From Fuerstiella sp. (lineage in GTDB: Bacteria > Planctomycetota > Planctomycetia > Planctomycetales > Planctomycetaceae), in contig JALHMY010000062.1 of assembly GCA_022843805.1 (NCBI GenBank), positions 1 through 55,107 of the forward strand: a stretch of 55,107 nucleotides of DNA, written 5' to 3'. Made by a program: the position numbers and the translations under genes. Shown here in pieces: positions 16,272-25,829 of this stretch. The notes under the pieces were generated by a model. The model saw nothing but the letters and a program-made list of their open reading frames with translations. It did no database searches and was not told the DNA's origin. The first letter of the stretch is position 1; each line of letters begins with the position of its first letter.

Positions 16272-17060
16272 ATGAAGCCAGTTCGAATTCTGCAGCTGAC
16301 AGACCTGCATGTGCTTGAAGACTCTGAGGCAAGACTGAAGGGCATTCCGACTCGTGAACTTCTCCAGGATGTGATCAGAAAAATCCAGGACTCGGCGGAA
16401 GTGGTCGATCATCTGGTGATCACAGGCGATCATACGCATGATGAGCTGCCCACAAGTTATTCTGCAGTTCGATCGATATTGTCTCCCTGGCTGGATCGGC
16501 TCTGGCAGGTGCCCGGCAATCACGATGATCGTACCGTGATGCGATCTGTTTTTGGCGATCGGATTTCCGGAGCGGGTCAGCAGCGAATCAATTTTTCCTT
16601 TAAGGCAGGCTCATGGCTTTGCCTTGGGCTTGATACTCATCTGCCCGGTTCTGTATCCGGGCTGATTGAAGATCAGCAGATCGAATGGATTGTTGAGCAG
16701 TTGCACAATTCGCCAGACAGCCGTGTGGCGTTGTTCATGCATCATCCGCCGGTATTGCTGAACAGCGTCTGGATGGATCGTATTGGACTGGATGGGAGGG
16801 AACGCCTGCAGAAGTGCATTGAACAGAATCCGGCGATTCAGCTGGTGTGCTGTGGCCACGTGCATCATGAATCCAGCCATCGTGTGGGCGGGGCAGAGAT
16901 TGTGACGACTCCATCGACGGGCATACAGTTTTCTCCCGACGGGGAATCGGCCACGTTTGTCGCTGCACCCCCGGGTTACCGCGTGATTGAGCTCACGGAG
17001 CACGGCTATCGGACCGAAGTCCGTCGGCTTTCAGAAACACGGTACGTACCGGTCCCGTAG
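16272..17060 (+). CDS. Calcineurin-type metallophosphoesterase (CpdA-like)
   Basis: A 262-aa cytoplasmic phosphoesterase of the class III cyclic-nucleotide phosphodiesterase/CpdA group. All dinuclear-metal motifs are visible: RILQLTDLHV (D-x-H), LVITGDHTHDE (GD), VPGNHDD (GNHD), LFMHHPP (H) and CCGHVHHESSH (GHxH). The usual substrates are 2',3'- or 3',5'-cyclic nucleotides, but the exact one cannot be read. The ATG at 16272 has GAGAG about 8 nt upstream and begins with the conserved strand MKPVRILQLTDLH; the frame is open to 16254. It ends 50 bp before the convergent VOC gene's stop. The active site is intact. Confidence 0.9.
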   Translation: MKPVRILQLTDLHVLEDSEARLKGIPTRELLQDVIRKIQDSAEVVDHLVITGDHTHDELPTSYSAVRSILSPWLDRLWQVPGNHDDRTVMRSVFGDRISGAGQQRINFSFKAGSWLCLGLDTHLPGSVSGLIEDQQIEWIVEQLHNSPDSRVALFMHHPPVLLNSVWMDRIGLDGRERLQKCIEQNPAIQLVCCGHVHHESSHRVGGAEIVTTPSTGIQFSPDGESATFVAAPPGYRVIELTEHGYRTEVRRLSETRYVPVP

Positions 17061-17109
17061 TGACTACGCAGTTAGTCATCATGCAATATTTTCACCACGC
17101 AGTACCGTA

Positions 17110-17937
17110 TCAGGAGCCTGCCGAAGAATCCGCGGAGCTGACTGTGGGCGACATTTCGAGTCGAATGACATTAAACGCGGCCGCCTGATTATCTGCCATG
17201 ACCGCGATTCGGCCAACAGGAGTATCGAAGGGAGCGATCACCAGGGCTCCATCCATTTCCTGAACCTTCGCTGCCGTTGCATCCACTTCCTCCACATTGA
17301 AGTAGATCGTCCAGTGCGACGGCATGTCCCCCCAGTCGTCGGTCATTTGCATGATTCCGCCAATCTCTTCCCCATCAGCCGACTGGATAATGAAGTAAGG
17401 GGCTGGAGCCATCGGGTTATCCCGGAAAGTCCAGCCGAACAGCGCGGAATAAAATTCACAGGCGGCGATGGAATTGCGACTGGCCAGTTCATTCCAGCAA
17501 ACCGCGTTGATGTCACCTCGCAGCGATTCTCCTCCATGAGTTCCCTTTTGCCAGAGTCCAATGATGCCGCCTGTTGGATCCTGAACAAAGCCGATCAGAC
17601 CGTGCTCTCCCGCACTGGTTGCCGGACAGGTAATTCGTCCACCCAGCTGAACAGCCTTATCCAGCGAAAATTCGAGGTCGTCGACGCACACATAGGAATT
17701 CCAGACGCTGGGAAGACCGGCCTCTCTTAACGATTCGTTCATCTGAATCAGTCCGGCCACTGGCTGACCCAGTGATTCGAACTGGACATGGGGCATACTG
17801 TCGTCACAGGATGCGTTCAAATCAGTGGTTTTCCAGTTCATAACGTTGTTGTAGAATAGGATTGCTGACGGCATATCCTTTGCCACCAGCTCAGCCCAGC
17901 AGAACTGCCCGTGTGAATAGGAACTGATCAGTGGCAT
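17110..17937 (-). CDS. Two-domain VOC (glyoxalase/bleomycin-resistance fold) protein
   Basis: A 275-aa protein with two tandem VOC domains: residues about 5-125 (HGQFCWAELVAKDMPSAILFYNNVMNWKTTD) and about 138-258 (CWNELASRNSIAACEFYSALFGWTFRD). Each starts with the W-x-E-L strand and ends with a DPTGG or DNQAAAFNVI strand. Such proteins are often annotated as glyoxalase-like or hydroxylases; the substrate is unknown. The last residues are Ser-rich. The start is set at ATG 17937 because a clear GGAGG (17946-17950) precedes it by 8 nt; the frame continues upstream to a TTG at 17958. Its start region overlaps the 5' end of the divergent SGNH gene. Confidence 0.85.
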   Translation of the reverse strand: MPLISSYSHGQFCWAELVAKDMPSAILFYNNVMNWKTTDLNASCDDSMPHVQFESLGQPVAGLIQMNESLREAGLPSVWNSYVCVDDLEFSLDKAVQLGGRITCPATSAGEHGLIGFVQDPTGGIIGLWQKGTHGGESLRGDINAVCWNELASRNSIAACEFYSALFGWTFRDNPMAPAPYFIIQSADGEEIGGIMQMTDDWGDMPSHWTIYFNVEEVDATAAKVQEMDGALVIAPFDTPVGRIAVMADNQAAAFNVIRLEMSPTVSSADSSAGS

Positions 17938-17940
17938 CTC

Positions 17941-19581
17941 ATGATCCTCCAGGAACAAGGCCTCGTGGAAATCACCCGTTCGGATTGTAGTCGCAGCCGC
18001 CCGTTTACTCCATCTGCTTCAAAAGAAACCGAAAGCGATGGGACTGTACGGTCACGATTCAGGGGACGCGGCCTCGGACGAGGCATGGTAATTCGCCTGC
18101 TTGCAGTTCTGTGCGGACTGACAGTCTTTCCTGCCATTGAGCTGGTATGCGTCATTGGCGGCTGGGGCGAAGTCGACATTAATGACGATCCGTTTGTCGG
18201 ATTCGCATCAATTCATCCGCTGTTTGAACGATCGGCTGACAACTCCCAGTTCCACACATCTCCTGCTCGGCGAGGATTCTTCGAAGAGGAGAGTTTTTCG
18301 GCAGTTAAAGCAGAAAATGAGTTTCGCATCTTTGTCTTCGGAGGATCCACTGTCCAGGGCAGTCCGTTTTCGATTGATACAAGTTTTGCCCGATTTCTGC
18401 AGCTTGCGTTGCATGAAGCTGATCCTTCGCGGAAATGGACTGTCGTCAACTGCGGAGGTATCTCCTACGCCTCCTATCGACTTTTGCCTCTCATGAGCGA
18501 ATGTGTCCGGTATCAGCCGGATTTGTACATCGTGTGCGAAGGTCACAACGAGTTTCTTGAGGATATCTCGTATACGGACATTCGAAAGACGCCGCCTGCG
18601 GTCGTCTCCGTCTATTCTGTGGCTGGTCAGTTTCGAAGTTTTCGGATTCTGCAGAGCTTTCTGCAAACGATCAGGCAGCATTCGGCCGGCTCAGCCGGTC
18701 AGTATGGCACATCTGAGAAGTCGAATGCTGATGAGTTGAAGCCTGTGCTCTCAGCGGAGGTCGATGCTTTACTGGATCATACCGGCGGTCTTGAAGCTTA
18801 TCAGCGAGACGACCTTCATGCTGAGCGAGTGGTCACTCATTTTCGATCCAATCTGATCCGGATGGTGGAGCTTTGCAAACAGCAGAGGTTACCTGTTCTG
18901 TTCATCCAGCCGCCTTCGAATCTGAGTGACTGTCCTCCGTTCAAAGCTGAGTTTTCGTCGGAATCGACTGCCGACACGGTCCGAAGAGTAGGCGATCTCA
19001 TGGATCAGGCCGCCGCCGTTCTCAGAGATGATCCTGAACGTTCGATTGAGCTGCTTCATCAGGCTACCGCTGCAGATCCTCGTTTTGCATGGAGCTGGTA
19101 TCAGCTGGGACACGCTCTGATGGCTGTGTCCCGGTATAGCGAAGCACGTGCGGCATTTGTCAAAGCCCGAGATGAAGATATCTGCCCTCTTCGAATGACA
19201 ACGCCATTGGAACAGACGATGCAGCAGGTGGTTCTGGAATTTGGTCAGGATTTCCTGAACGCTGCCGAACTGCTCGAACGGAATTGCCGGGGCGGAATAC
19301 TGGGTGACAACGTGCTTGTTGATCATGTGCATCCCTCCTTTCGGGGACATCAGGAAATTGCACTGGCAATTGCCGACTGGATGCTGCGAGAACAGTTGAC
19401 CGTGCCAGCACGAAGCAACTGGAAGGAGACAAGCCAGCAGGTCTTTAGTGATCATTTGCAGTCGCTGGACAATTTATATTTCCTCAGAGGACGCCGACGA
19501 TTGCAGGATCTGAGGGGCTGGGCTGCCGGACGTTCGGAGGGCCCGCCGCTGATACGAAAGTCGGTATCGTCAGGCCGGTAA
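17941..19581 (+). CDS. SGNH/GDSL-fold hydrolase with TPR segment, membrane-anchored
   Basis: A protein of up to 546 aa. After an Arg-rich stretch, one membrane helix (VIRLLAVLCGLTVFPAIELVCVIGG, about 50-74) anchors an SGNH-like domain. Block I is FVFGGSTVQGSP (about 131-142), followed by NCGGISYASYR, then CEGHNEFLED (block III with the Asn) and the C-terminal VDHVHPSFRG with the Asp/His pair. A TPR-like region (SIELLHQATAADPRFAWSWYQLG and onward) is inserted before the last block. Ser, Asn, Asp and His are all present, so it is probably an active esterase or acyl-transferase-type enzyme; substrate unknown. The frame opens at ATG 17941, only 4 bp from the divergent VOC start, with no clear ribosome site. 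ATG 18085 is an alternative start. Confidence 0.8.
   Translation: MILQEQGLVEITRSDCSRSRPFTPSASKETESDGTVRSRFRGRGLGRGMVIRLLAVLCGLTVFPAIELVCVIGGWGEVDINDDPFVGFASIHPLFERSADNSQFHTSPARRGFFEEESFSAVKAENEFRIFVFGGSTVQGSPFSIDTSFARFLQLALHEADPSRKWTVVNCGGISYASYRLLPLMSECVRYQPDLYIVCEGHNEFLEDISYTDIRKTPPAVVSVYSVAGQFRSFRILQSFLQTIRQHSAGSAGQYGTSEKSNADELKPVLSAEVDALLDHTGGLEAYQRDDLHAERVVTHFRSNLIRMVELCKQQRLPVLFIQPPSNLSDCPPFKAEFSSESTADTVRRVGDLMDQAAAVLRDDPERSIELLHQATAADPRFAWSWYQLGHALMAVSRYSEARAAFVKARDEDICPLRMTTPLEQTMQQVVLEFGQDFLNAAELLERNCRGGILGDNVLVDHVHPSFRGHQEIALAIADWMLREQLTVPARSNWKETSQQVFSDHLQSLDNLYFLRGRRRLQDLRGWAAGRSEGPPLIRKSVSSGR
17946..17950 (-). promoter_or_regulatory. Shine-Dalgarno GGAGG deciding the VOC start
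   Basis: GGAGG on the minus strand, 8 nt before ATG 17937. It rules out the upstream TTG at 17958, which would place this site inside the coding sequence. Confidence 0.75.
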
Positions 19582-19589
19582 CAGCTGGC

Positions 19590-19700
19590 AAACAACGATA
19601 GCGTCGCGGAGCGATCCACCGTCCAGCGCTGGACCGAATCGTTGTGGATCGCTTTGCAGGTTACGCGTTGGATCGCGGAGCGATCGACGACAATTGACTA
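19590..19700. repeat. Structured intergenic repeat with CGCGGAGCGATC units
   Basis: GTCGCGGAGCGATCCAC at about 19603 pairs with GTGGATCGCT at about 19643. The perfect 14-bp palindrome GTCCAGCGCTGGAC (19621-19634) sits between them, and a further GGATCGCGGAGCGATCGACG follows at about 19670. The GCGGAGCGA core is shared with the element at 35207-35326. It occupies most of the roughly 200-bp gap before the M20 amidohydrolase gene. Confidence 0.7.
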
Positions 19701-19784
19701 TCCGGGGAAGCCGCGTTAAGACGTGTGTCCGGATTCGATTTTCCCGGTTGTCCGATGTTTTGCCTTCCTTCGTGGAGTTGCCCA

Positions 19785-20960
19785 GTGAACGTAATCCCCG
19801 GTCTGCAGAATATGCATGCAGAGATGACCGACTGGCGTCATAAGCTGCACGCCCATCCTCAAACTGCCTTCGAAGAAACATATGCGTCTGACCTGATTGC
19901 CGCATGTCTTGAATCCTGGGGCGTGGAAACTCACCGAGGACTTGCAGGTACGGGAGTGGTAGGCACCATTCGAGGGTCACTGAACGATCCGGAGCGAGGC
20001 GGACGGCGCATTGGGCTCCGAGCCGACATTGATGCTCTGGATATTACTGAACAGAATGATCTGCCGTATCAGTCTGTATATCCGGGAAAGATGCATGCGT
20101 GCGGGCATGACGGCCACACGGCGATGTTGCTGGGTGCTGCCGGTTATCTGGCAAAGACCAGGCAGTTTTCAGGAACTGTGCACGTGATCTTTCAGCCGGC
20201 CGAAGAAAATGAGGGCGGCGGTCGAGTGATGGTGGAGCAGGGCCTTTTTGATCTCTTTCCCTGCGACATGATTTTTGGAATGCACAACTGGCCCGGTATG
20301 GATGTGGGACAATTTGCGCTGTGTTCGGGGCCAATCATGGCTGCTTTTGATGTTTTTGAAATCATCGTTCAAGGTCGGGGATGCCATGCCGCGATGCCTC
20401 ATGTTGGCGCCGATCCGGTGGTCGCTTCAGCCCAGATTGTTTCGGCTCTGCAAACCATCGCCAGTCGCAATGTGAATCCGATGGAACAGGTCGTGGTCAG
20501 TGTGACGCAGATCCACGGCGGCGACACATGGAATGTCATTCCGGGCGAAGTCCAGCTCCGCGGTACCGTTCGGACATTCCTCCCGGCAGTTCAGACACTG
20601 ACGGAACAGCGAATGAAGACGATTGTCACGGGGATTGCCGCTGCCATGGGATGCTCGGCCGATGTGGACTATCAGCGACGGTATCCTGCCACGGTTAATA
20701 CCACGGCGGAAACGTCCATTGCGGCATCCGCCGCAGCTGATATTGCCGGAAAGGAGAATGTGGATTTGCAGGCAATTCCCTGCATGGGGTCCGAAGATTT
20801 CGCGTTTATGCTGCAAAAATGCCCGGGGTGCTACATCTGGGCCGGAAATGGCCCCAGTTCTGAGGGACGCGTTCTTCACAACGGTCGCTACAATTTTAAC
20901 GACGATTTGTTGCCGGTTGGTGCCAGCTATTGGGTTCGATTGGCAGAGTCGTGTGTGTAA
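19785..20960 (+). CDS. M20D-family amidohydrolase
   Basis: A 391-aa metallo-amidohydrolase of the N-acyl-L-amino-acid/hippurate hydrolase type (M20D). Evidence: WRHKLHAHPQTAFEE at the N-terminus, GLRADIDALDITE, the metal cluster HACGHDGHTAMLLGAA, QPAEENEGGGRVMVEQG, FGMHNWPGMDVG, and the C-terminal MGSEDFAFMLQKCPGCYIW. These hold the Cys, His and Glu residues of the dinuclear metal site and dimerisation lid, so it should be active on N-acylated amino acids or similar amides in the cytoplasm. I place the start at GTG 19785, preceded 7 nt upstream by GGAG; this gives the usual family length, and the frame continues upstream to 19725. It is a monocistronic unit. Confidence 0.92.
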   Translation: MNVIPGLQNMHAEMTDWRHKLHAHPQTAFEETYASDLIAACLESWGVETHRGLAGTGVVGTIRGSLNDPERGGRRIGLRADIDALDITEQNDLPYQSVYPGKMHACGHDGHTAMLLGAAGYLAKTRQFSGTVHVIFQPAEENEGGGRVMVEQGLFDLFPCDMIFGMHNWPGMDVGQFALCSGPIMAAFDVFEIIVQGRGCHAAMPHVGADPVVASAQIVSALQTIASRNVNPMEQVVVSVTQIHGGDTWNVIPGEVQLRGTVRTFLPAVQTLTEQRMKTIVTGIAAAMGCSADVDYQRRYPATVNTTAETSIAASAAADIAGKENVDLQAIPCMGSEDFAFMLQKCPGCYIWAGNGPSSEGRVLHNGRYNFNDDLLPVGASYWVRLAESCV

Positions 20961-21075
20961 ATCGGCTGGAAAAGTGTTATCATTCCATCAATAAATTCTT
21001 AACATAACACGGCTGTCCCAATCACTTTGGGGCCTGTCAGAGCTTCCCATGCTTCCCTCATAAGCGTCTGCAGAC

Positions 21076-23661
21076 ATGTACCAGCACTCATTGAATACAG
21101 AAATCCTGAACGCTGATCATGCGGCTTTGAGAACGGTACAGCGGTACGTCCGCGGACCGATGAAGGTTGTATGCCTTGCAGCCATTCTGCTCGCTTTGCC
21201 GGGAGGAATAACGCTGAATCTGGTGGCAACCGCATCCGCGGATGAAGATGTTCAGGCTCAGCAGAGAACTCATTTTGAGAAACATGTGCGTCCGCTGCTG
21301 GTCACTAAATGCCTGAAGTGCCACGGTAAAGACAAACAGGAAGGCGGGTTGCGGCTGGACACTGCGGCAGCCATTCTGAACGGTGGAGACAGTGGACCGG
21401 CTGTTGTTCCCGGTAACCCAAAAGAAAGTTTGCTGATTCAGGCCATCCATTATGATGGTCGGGAAATGCCGCCGTCGGGAAAGCTGGAACCATCTGAAAT
21501 CACGCGACTTGAACAATGGGTCAGCACAGGAGCCATGTGGCCGGATGACCTGCATGAACTGCGTCCTGAACCGCATGGGATTTCTGAGGAAGATCGAAAG
21601 TGGTGGGCGTTTCAGCCGATTCATTTGCCGGAAGTTCCCGGTATTCCAAATGACACATGGTCCCGAAACCCGATTGATCGTTTCGTGTTAGAGCGATTGA
21701 ACGCAGAAGGCCTGACACCTGCACCTCAGGCCAGTCGGGAAACTCTGGTCAGACGATTGTTTTATGACGTAATCGGTTTGCCGCCCACACCGGAAGAGAT
21801 CGACGCATTCGTTCATGATGCCTCTCCGGATGCCTGGGAGCAGCTTGTTGATCGTCTGCTGAATGATTCACGATATGGCGAACACTGGGCTCGAAGCTGG
21901 CTGGATCTGGTTCGATACTCGGAGTCCGATGGATGGAATCAGGATGCTTATCGGCCTCACCTCTGGAGATACCGTGACTATGTGATTCGGTCTCTCAATG
22001 CGGATAAGCCTTATCCGCAATTTGTCCGCGAACAGCTGGCGGGTGATGAAATTGGCGGTGACAATCCGGAGAATCTGGCGGCTGTCGGTTTCCTGCGGCT
22101 CGGGATCTACGAATACAATCAGCGAGATGCCCGTGGCCAGTGGAATGACATTATGAACGAAATGACGGATGTCACGGCCGACGTTTTTCTTGGAATGGGA
22201 ATGGCGTGTGCCCGCTGCCATAACCACAAGTTCGACCCAATCCTTCAGACCGATTACTTTCGACTGAGAGCCTTCTTTGAACCGGTCATCTGGCGTGACA
22301 ATGTCACAGCAGCCACAGACGTGGAAAAAGAGGCATATAAGAAAGCACTGGTCGGCTGGGAAGAAGCGACTGCAGAAATTCGGCAGGAAATCGACGAGCT
22401 GTTAAAGCCTTATAACGATCGCAAGTGGAAGTCCACGGCGGACAAATTTCCGCTCGATATTCAGGCCTGTTTCTATAAGCCTGTTGAGCAGCGAAATTCG
22501 TGGGAACACCAGATGGCTTATCTGATCTCGCGACAGTTCCTTGAGGAAGGTGGCGGGCCGCTGAAAAGCCTTTCGAAAGAGGATAAGGAAAAATACGACG
22601 GGCTGGAGAAGCGACTTGCCGAGTTTGATCACCTGAAGCCAGCTCCTCTGCCCGAGGTAATGACGGTTTCAGATTTTCCGGGTGCTGTCGCTCCCACGGT
22701 CATCCCGGATGTTCCTCAGCCCGCTGAGATCGCTCCGGGAATTCTCACGGTGCTTTCACCGTCGGAAGCGGGTGCGAGTCTGGACATACCCGCTGTTCCC
22801 AATTCAAGCGGCCGACGACTTGCACTGGCTGAATGGATTGGCAGCCGTGACAACCCGTTAACCACTCGAGTGATCGTAAATCGAATCTGGCAGCAGCATT
22901 TTGGACAGGGACTAGTCGCGACGGCCAGCGATTTTGGACATCAGGGACAACTGCCGTCTCATCCGCAGTTACTCGACTGGCTCACCGCAACATTCGTTGA
23001 GAATGGCTGGAGCTTCCGGCAGCTGCATCGCCTGATCCTGACGTCAGCAACCTGGCAGCAATCCGCCAATCATCCCGATGCTGGAAGACAGCAGTCCGTC
23101 GATCTGACCGACAGTCTGCTCTGGCGAGCCAGAGTTCGGCGCCTTCGGGCAGAACAGATTCGAGATGCCATGCTGGCCTGCAGCGGTGAACTTGACGGAC
23201 ATCTGGGCGGACCAAGTGTGGATGCAAGCGAACCGCGGCGAGCGATTTATGTCAAAAGCCTGCGAAATACGCCCGAACCTTTTCTGCATGCATTCGACGT
23301 GGCCAACGGACTTCAAAGCAGCTCTGAACGGAGTAATACCACGACTCCTCTTCAGGCCCTCCTGATGGTCAATGGGAGGTACGCGATTGATCGAGCCTCC
23401 GGAATGGCCGAACGAATGAAGAAACAGGAGTTCGTTACAACAGACGAAATGCTGACGGCTCTTTTTCGACTGACATGGGGTCGGCAGCCAAATCCGACTG
23501 AACTCAGTCGTGCTCTGACGTTTGTTGTATCTTCCGACGCGAGCGGCAACCCTGCGGGTGCCGGTGCCGATGATGATCCGACTGCGGCAGTTGATATGGA
23601 AAAACTGGCTGATTTCTGTCACGTTCTGTTTAACTCCAACGAATTTCTTTACGTGGACTGA
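21076..23661 (+). CDS. PSCyt1/DUF1549/DUF1553 planctomycete cytochrome protein (module 1)
   Basis: An exported 861-aa protein with the typical planctomycete three-domain order. After a signal sequence (VCLAAILLALPGGITLNLVATASADE) comes the PSCyt1 haem-binding region with CLKCHG (about residue 79). DUF1549 follows (NPIDRFVLERLNAEGLTPAPQASRETLVRRLFYD and RYGEHWARSWLDLVRYSESDG), then the second motif CARCHNHKFDPI, and finally DUF1553 (RLALAEWIGSRDNPLTTRVIVNRIWQQHFGQG). These proteins are thought to act in the periplasm with DUF1501 partners; the biochemical role is unknown. The start may instead be ATG 21160. The DUF1501 gene follows after 19 bp. Paralogue at 43659-46400. Confidence 0.93.
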   Translation: MYQHSLNTEILNADHAALRTVQRYVRGPMKVVCLAAILLALPGGITLNLVATASADEDVQAQQRTHFEKHVRPLLVTKCLKCHGKDKQEGGLRLDTAAAILNGGDSGPAVVPGNPKESLLIQAIHYDGREMPPSGKLEPSEITRLEQWVSTGAMWPDDLHELRPEPHGISEEDRKWWAFQPIHLPEVPGIPNDTWSRNPIDRFVLERLNAEGLTPAPQASRETLVRRLFYDVIGLPPTPEEIDAFVHDASPDAWEQLVDRLLNDSRYGEHWARSWLDLVRYSESDGWNQDAYRPHLWRYRDYVIRSLNADKPYPQFVREQLAGDEIGGDNPENLAAVGFLRLGIYEYNQRDARGQWNDIMNEMTDVTADVFLGMGMACARCHNHKFDPILQTDYFRLRAFFEPVIWRDNVTAATDVEKEAYKKALVGWEEATAEIRQEIDELLKPYNDRKWKSTADKFPLDIQACFYKPVEQRNSWEHQMAYLISRQFLEEGGGPLKSLSKEDKEKYDGLEKRLAEFDHLKPAPLPEVMTVSDFPGAVAPTVIPDVPQPAEIAPGILTVLSPSEAGASLDIPAVPNSSGRRLALAEWIGSRDNPLTTRVIVNRIWQQHFGQGLVATASDFGHQGQLPSHPQLLDWLTATFVENGWSFRQLHRLILTSATWQQSANHPDAGRQQSVDLTDSLLWRARVRRLRAEQIRDAMLACSGELDGHLGGPSVDASEPRRAIYVKSLRNTPEPFLHAFDVANGLQSSSERSNTTTPLQALLMVNGRYAIDRASGMAERMKKQEFVTTDEMLTALFRLTWGRQPNPTELSRALTFVVSSDASGNPAGAGADDDPTAAVDMEKLADFCHVLFNSNEFLYVD

Positions 23662-23680
23662 TCGGCTGAAAGGTTCAGTA

Positions 23681-25162
23681 ATGCCAGAAGTGAAGAATCC
23701 TGAATTCCAGACGATTGTGCCGGAAAGCAGCGCGAGCAGCGTTCAGGCGGCTGCTGAACACAACCGCAGGCGTTTCCTGTCTGGAAATGCACTGGGTATT
23801 GGTTCCATAGCGCTGAACTGGATGTTCCAGCGCGATGGTCTGGCTAAAGAAGCTGGCTCGAACGCCTCTGCTGCTCATCTCGCTCATCATGTGGCTCGAG
23901 CGAAAAGTGTTATCTGGCTGTTTATGGAAGGTGGACCGAGCCATCTCGATCTGGTCGACCCCAAACCTCTGCTCAATAAACTGGCCGGACAGTCACTGCC
24001 GGACGGATTTCGTGAACCGATTACCGCAATGGGGGAACGTGGTGCTCCGCTGCTGGCGGCACCCAGAAAATGGCGTCAGCATGGCGAGAGCGGACTCTGG
24101 GCCTCTGAGTGGATTCCGTACACTGCTGAATGCATGGACGATATTGCTGTCATCCGTTCCTGCTGGACCAACGGAATCAACCATGCCGGTGGCGTATGCC
24201 AGATGAATACCTGCATCAATTTTGCCGGCCGACCATCTCTGGGCGCATGGGTCAACTACGGCCTAGGGTCTTCCAGCGAAAACCTTCCGTCGTTTGTCGT
24301 GATTTGCGACAGCGCTGGTCGTCCGGTAAATGGGACCAGGAACTGGGGAAGCGGTTTTATGCCGGCGACCTGGCAGGGCGTGCAGATCAGCGGATCAGGT
24401 AACGAACCGATTGCCAACCTGAATCTGCCGGAAGGATTTTCGGCGGAACGTCAGCAGGCGAAGTTATCGCTGCTTCAGGACTTCAATCTGGAACATGCCG
24501 CTTATCGTCCGCAGCAGACAGAACTGGAAGCCCGTATTCGCAGTTATGAATTGTCCTTCCGAATGCAGGCTCAGGCACCTCTGGCTGTTGATTTGACGAG
24601 CGAAACGGAATCGACACGATCGCTTTATGGCATGGACGCAAAGGAAACCGAGACCTTTGGCAAAAACTGCCTCCTGGCCCGCCGACTTGTGGAGCGAGGT
24701 GTGAGGTTCGTGCAGCTGTTCCATGGCACCGGCAGCAAATGGGACTCTCACACTGCGATTGAAGCCAATCATTCAAGGCTTTGTAAGGCCATGGATAAAC
24801 CAGTCGCCGGGCTGCTGAAGGATCTGAAACAGCGAGGACTTCTGGACGAAACGCTGGTCATCTGGGGTGGAGAATTTGGACGGACTCCGATGAGCGAAAA
24901 GGGAGATGGCCGCGACCATAATCCTACCGGTTTTTCGATCTGGATGGCCGGTGGGGGTGTCAAAGGCGGTCAGACCATCGGGGCAACCGACGATCTGGGT
25001 CTGTACGCAGTGGAAGACAAGATGCATGTTCGCGATATTCATGCATCAATTCTGGGACTGCTGGGTCTGAATAACATGCAGCTCACCTACAATCACCATG
25101 GCCGCCCGGAACGTCCAACGATCAATGAGGGATCTTTCAACCGCAAACTCATTGGAGGCTGA
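23681..25162 (+). CDS. Tat-exported DUF1501 protein (module 1)
   Basis: A 493-aa DUF1501 protein. The N-terminus carries a twin-arginine motif (NRRRFLSGNALGIGSIALNWMF). The fold is sulfatase-like: SVIWLFMEGGPSHLDLVDPKP near the start, WIPYTAECMDDIAVIRSCW, NQxHAGG-type sequence around GINHAGGVCQMNT, VIWGGEFGRTPMSEKGDGRDHNPTGFSIWMAGGGVKGG and HDIHASILGLLGL-like sequence near the end. DUF1501 proteins are predicted alkaline-phosphatase-superfamily members of unknown substrate. The start is set at ATG 23681, since it lies after the PSCyt1 stop with AAAGG upstream; the frame is open back to 23522 inside the previous gene. It is presumably co-transcribed with the 21076-23661 gene. Confidence 0.93.
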   Translation: MPEVKNPEFQTIVPESSASSVQAAAEHNRRRFLSGNALGIGSIALNWMFQRDGLAKEAGSNASAAHLAHHVARAKSVIWLFMEGGPSHLDLVDPKPLLNKLAGQSLPDGFREPITAMGERGAPLLAAPRKWRQHGESGLWASEWIPYTAECMDDIAVIRSCWTNGINHAGGVCQMNTCINFAGRPSLGAWVNYGLGSSSENLPSFVVICDSAGRPVNGTRNWGSGFMPATWQGVQISGSGNEPIANLNLPEGFSAERQQAKLSLLQDFNLEHAAYRPQQTELEARIRSYELSFRMQAQAPLAVDLTSETESTRSLYGMDAKETETFGKNCLLARRLVERGVRFVQLFHGTGSKWDSHTAIEANHSRLCKAMDKPVAGLLKDLKQRGLLDETLVIWGGEFGRTPMSEKGDGRDHNPTGFSIWMAGGGVKGGQTIGATDDLGLYAVEDKMHVRDIHASILGLLGLNNMQLTYNHHGRPERPTINEGSFNRKLIGG

Positions 25163-25219
25163 CGGCAGACATTTTTCAACAATCATTGTCAAACTGAATC
25201 GTCCTCAGGTCCTGAAGAT

Positions 25220-25705
25220 ATGAATGCCGTTAAGAAGAGTAAGTCAGCCAAAGATGATCCGAACTCCCGGGTTGTCTGCACCAATCGTAAGGCTCGCCAC
25301 GAATTCGATGTGATAGATGAACTGGATTGCGGGCTCGTACTGCATGGGAGTGAAGTCAAGAGTATTCGCAATAACAAGATTTCAATTGAAGAATCTTATG
25401 CTCGAGTCGATGACAACGAGGTTTGGCTGATTGGAGCAGACATTGCCGAGTATCCGCAGGCGACCATGTTTAATCATGAGCGTCGGCGAAAACGTAAACT
25501 GCTGATGAATCGTCGGGAGATTCGAAAGTTTGCGGAGACGGCGGAACACGATGGACTGACTCTGGTGCCGTTGTCCGTATTCTTTACAAATGGCTATGTC
25601 AAAGTTCGTCTCGGCCTGTGCCGTGGCCGAAAGACCCACGACAAACGCGAACGCATGAAGGAGCAGGCCGATCGCCGCGAAATGCGAGACGCCCGCCGCC
25701 CCTGA
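25220..25705 (+). CDS. smpB: SsrA-binding protein SmpB
   Basis: A 161-aa partner of tmRNA in trans-translation rescue of stalled ribosomes. The conserved oligonucleotide-binding core is complete: VCTNRKARHEFDVIDELDCGLVLHGSEVKSIRNNKISIEESYARV, then RKLLMNRREIRKFAETAEHDGLTLVPLSVFFTNGYVKVRLGLCRGRKTHDKR. The C-terminal tail is basic (MKEQADRREMRDARRP), as needed for entry into the mRNA channel. The N-terminus has a short lysine-rich extension. It follows the DUF1501 gene by 57 bp. The 3' 70 codons are duplicated 521 bp downstream. No tmRNA gene was recognised in this window. Confidence 0.96.
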   Translation: MNAVKKSKSAKDDPNSRVVCTNRKARHEFDVIDELDCGLVLHGSEVKSIRNNKISIEESYARVDDNEVWLIGADIAEYPQATMFNHERRRKRKLLMNRREIRKFAETAEHDGLTLVPLSVFFTNGYVKVRLGLCRGRKTHDKRERMKEQADRREMRDARRP

Positions 25706-25829
25706 TCTGTCCCAGGATTTTAGATCGATCCCCCCACGTAGCAGCGTCTCTCCGAGACGCTGAAATCCGCGTCTGATCTGCAAATTCAGACGTCTAATTT
25801 GCAGGTTCAGGTGTATGCTTTGCGACCTG

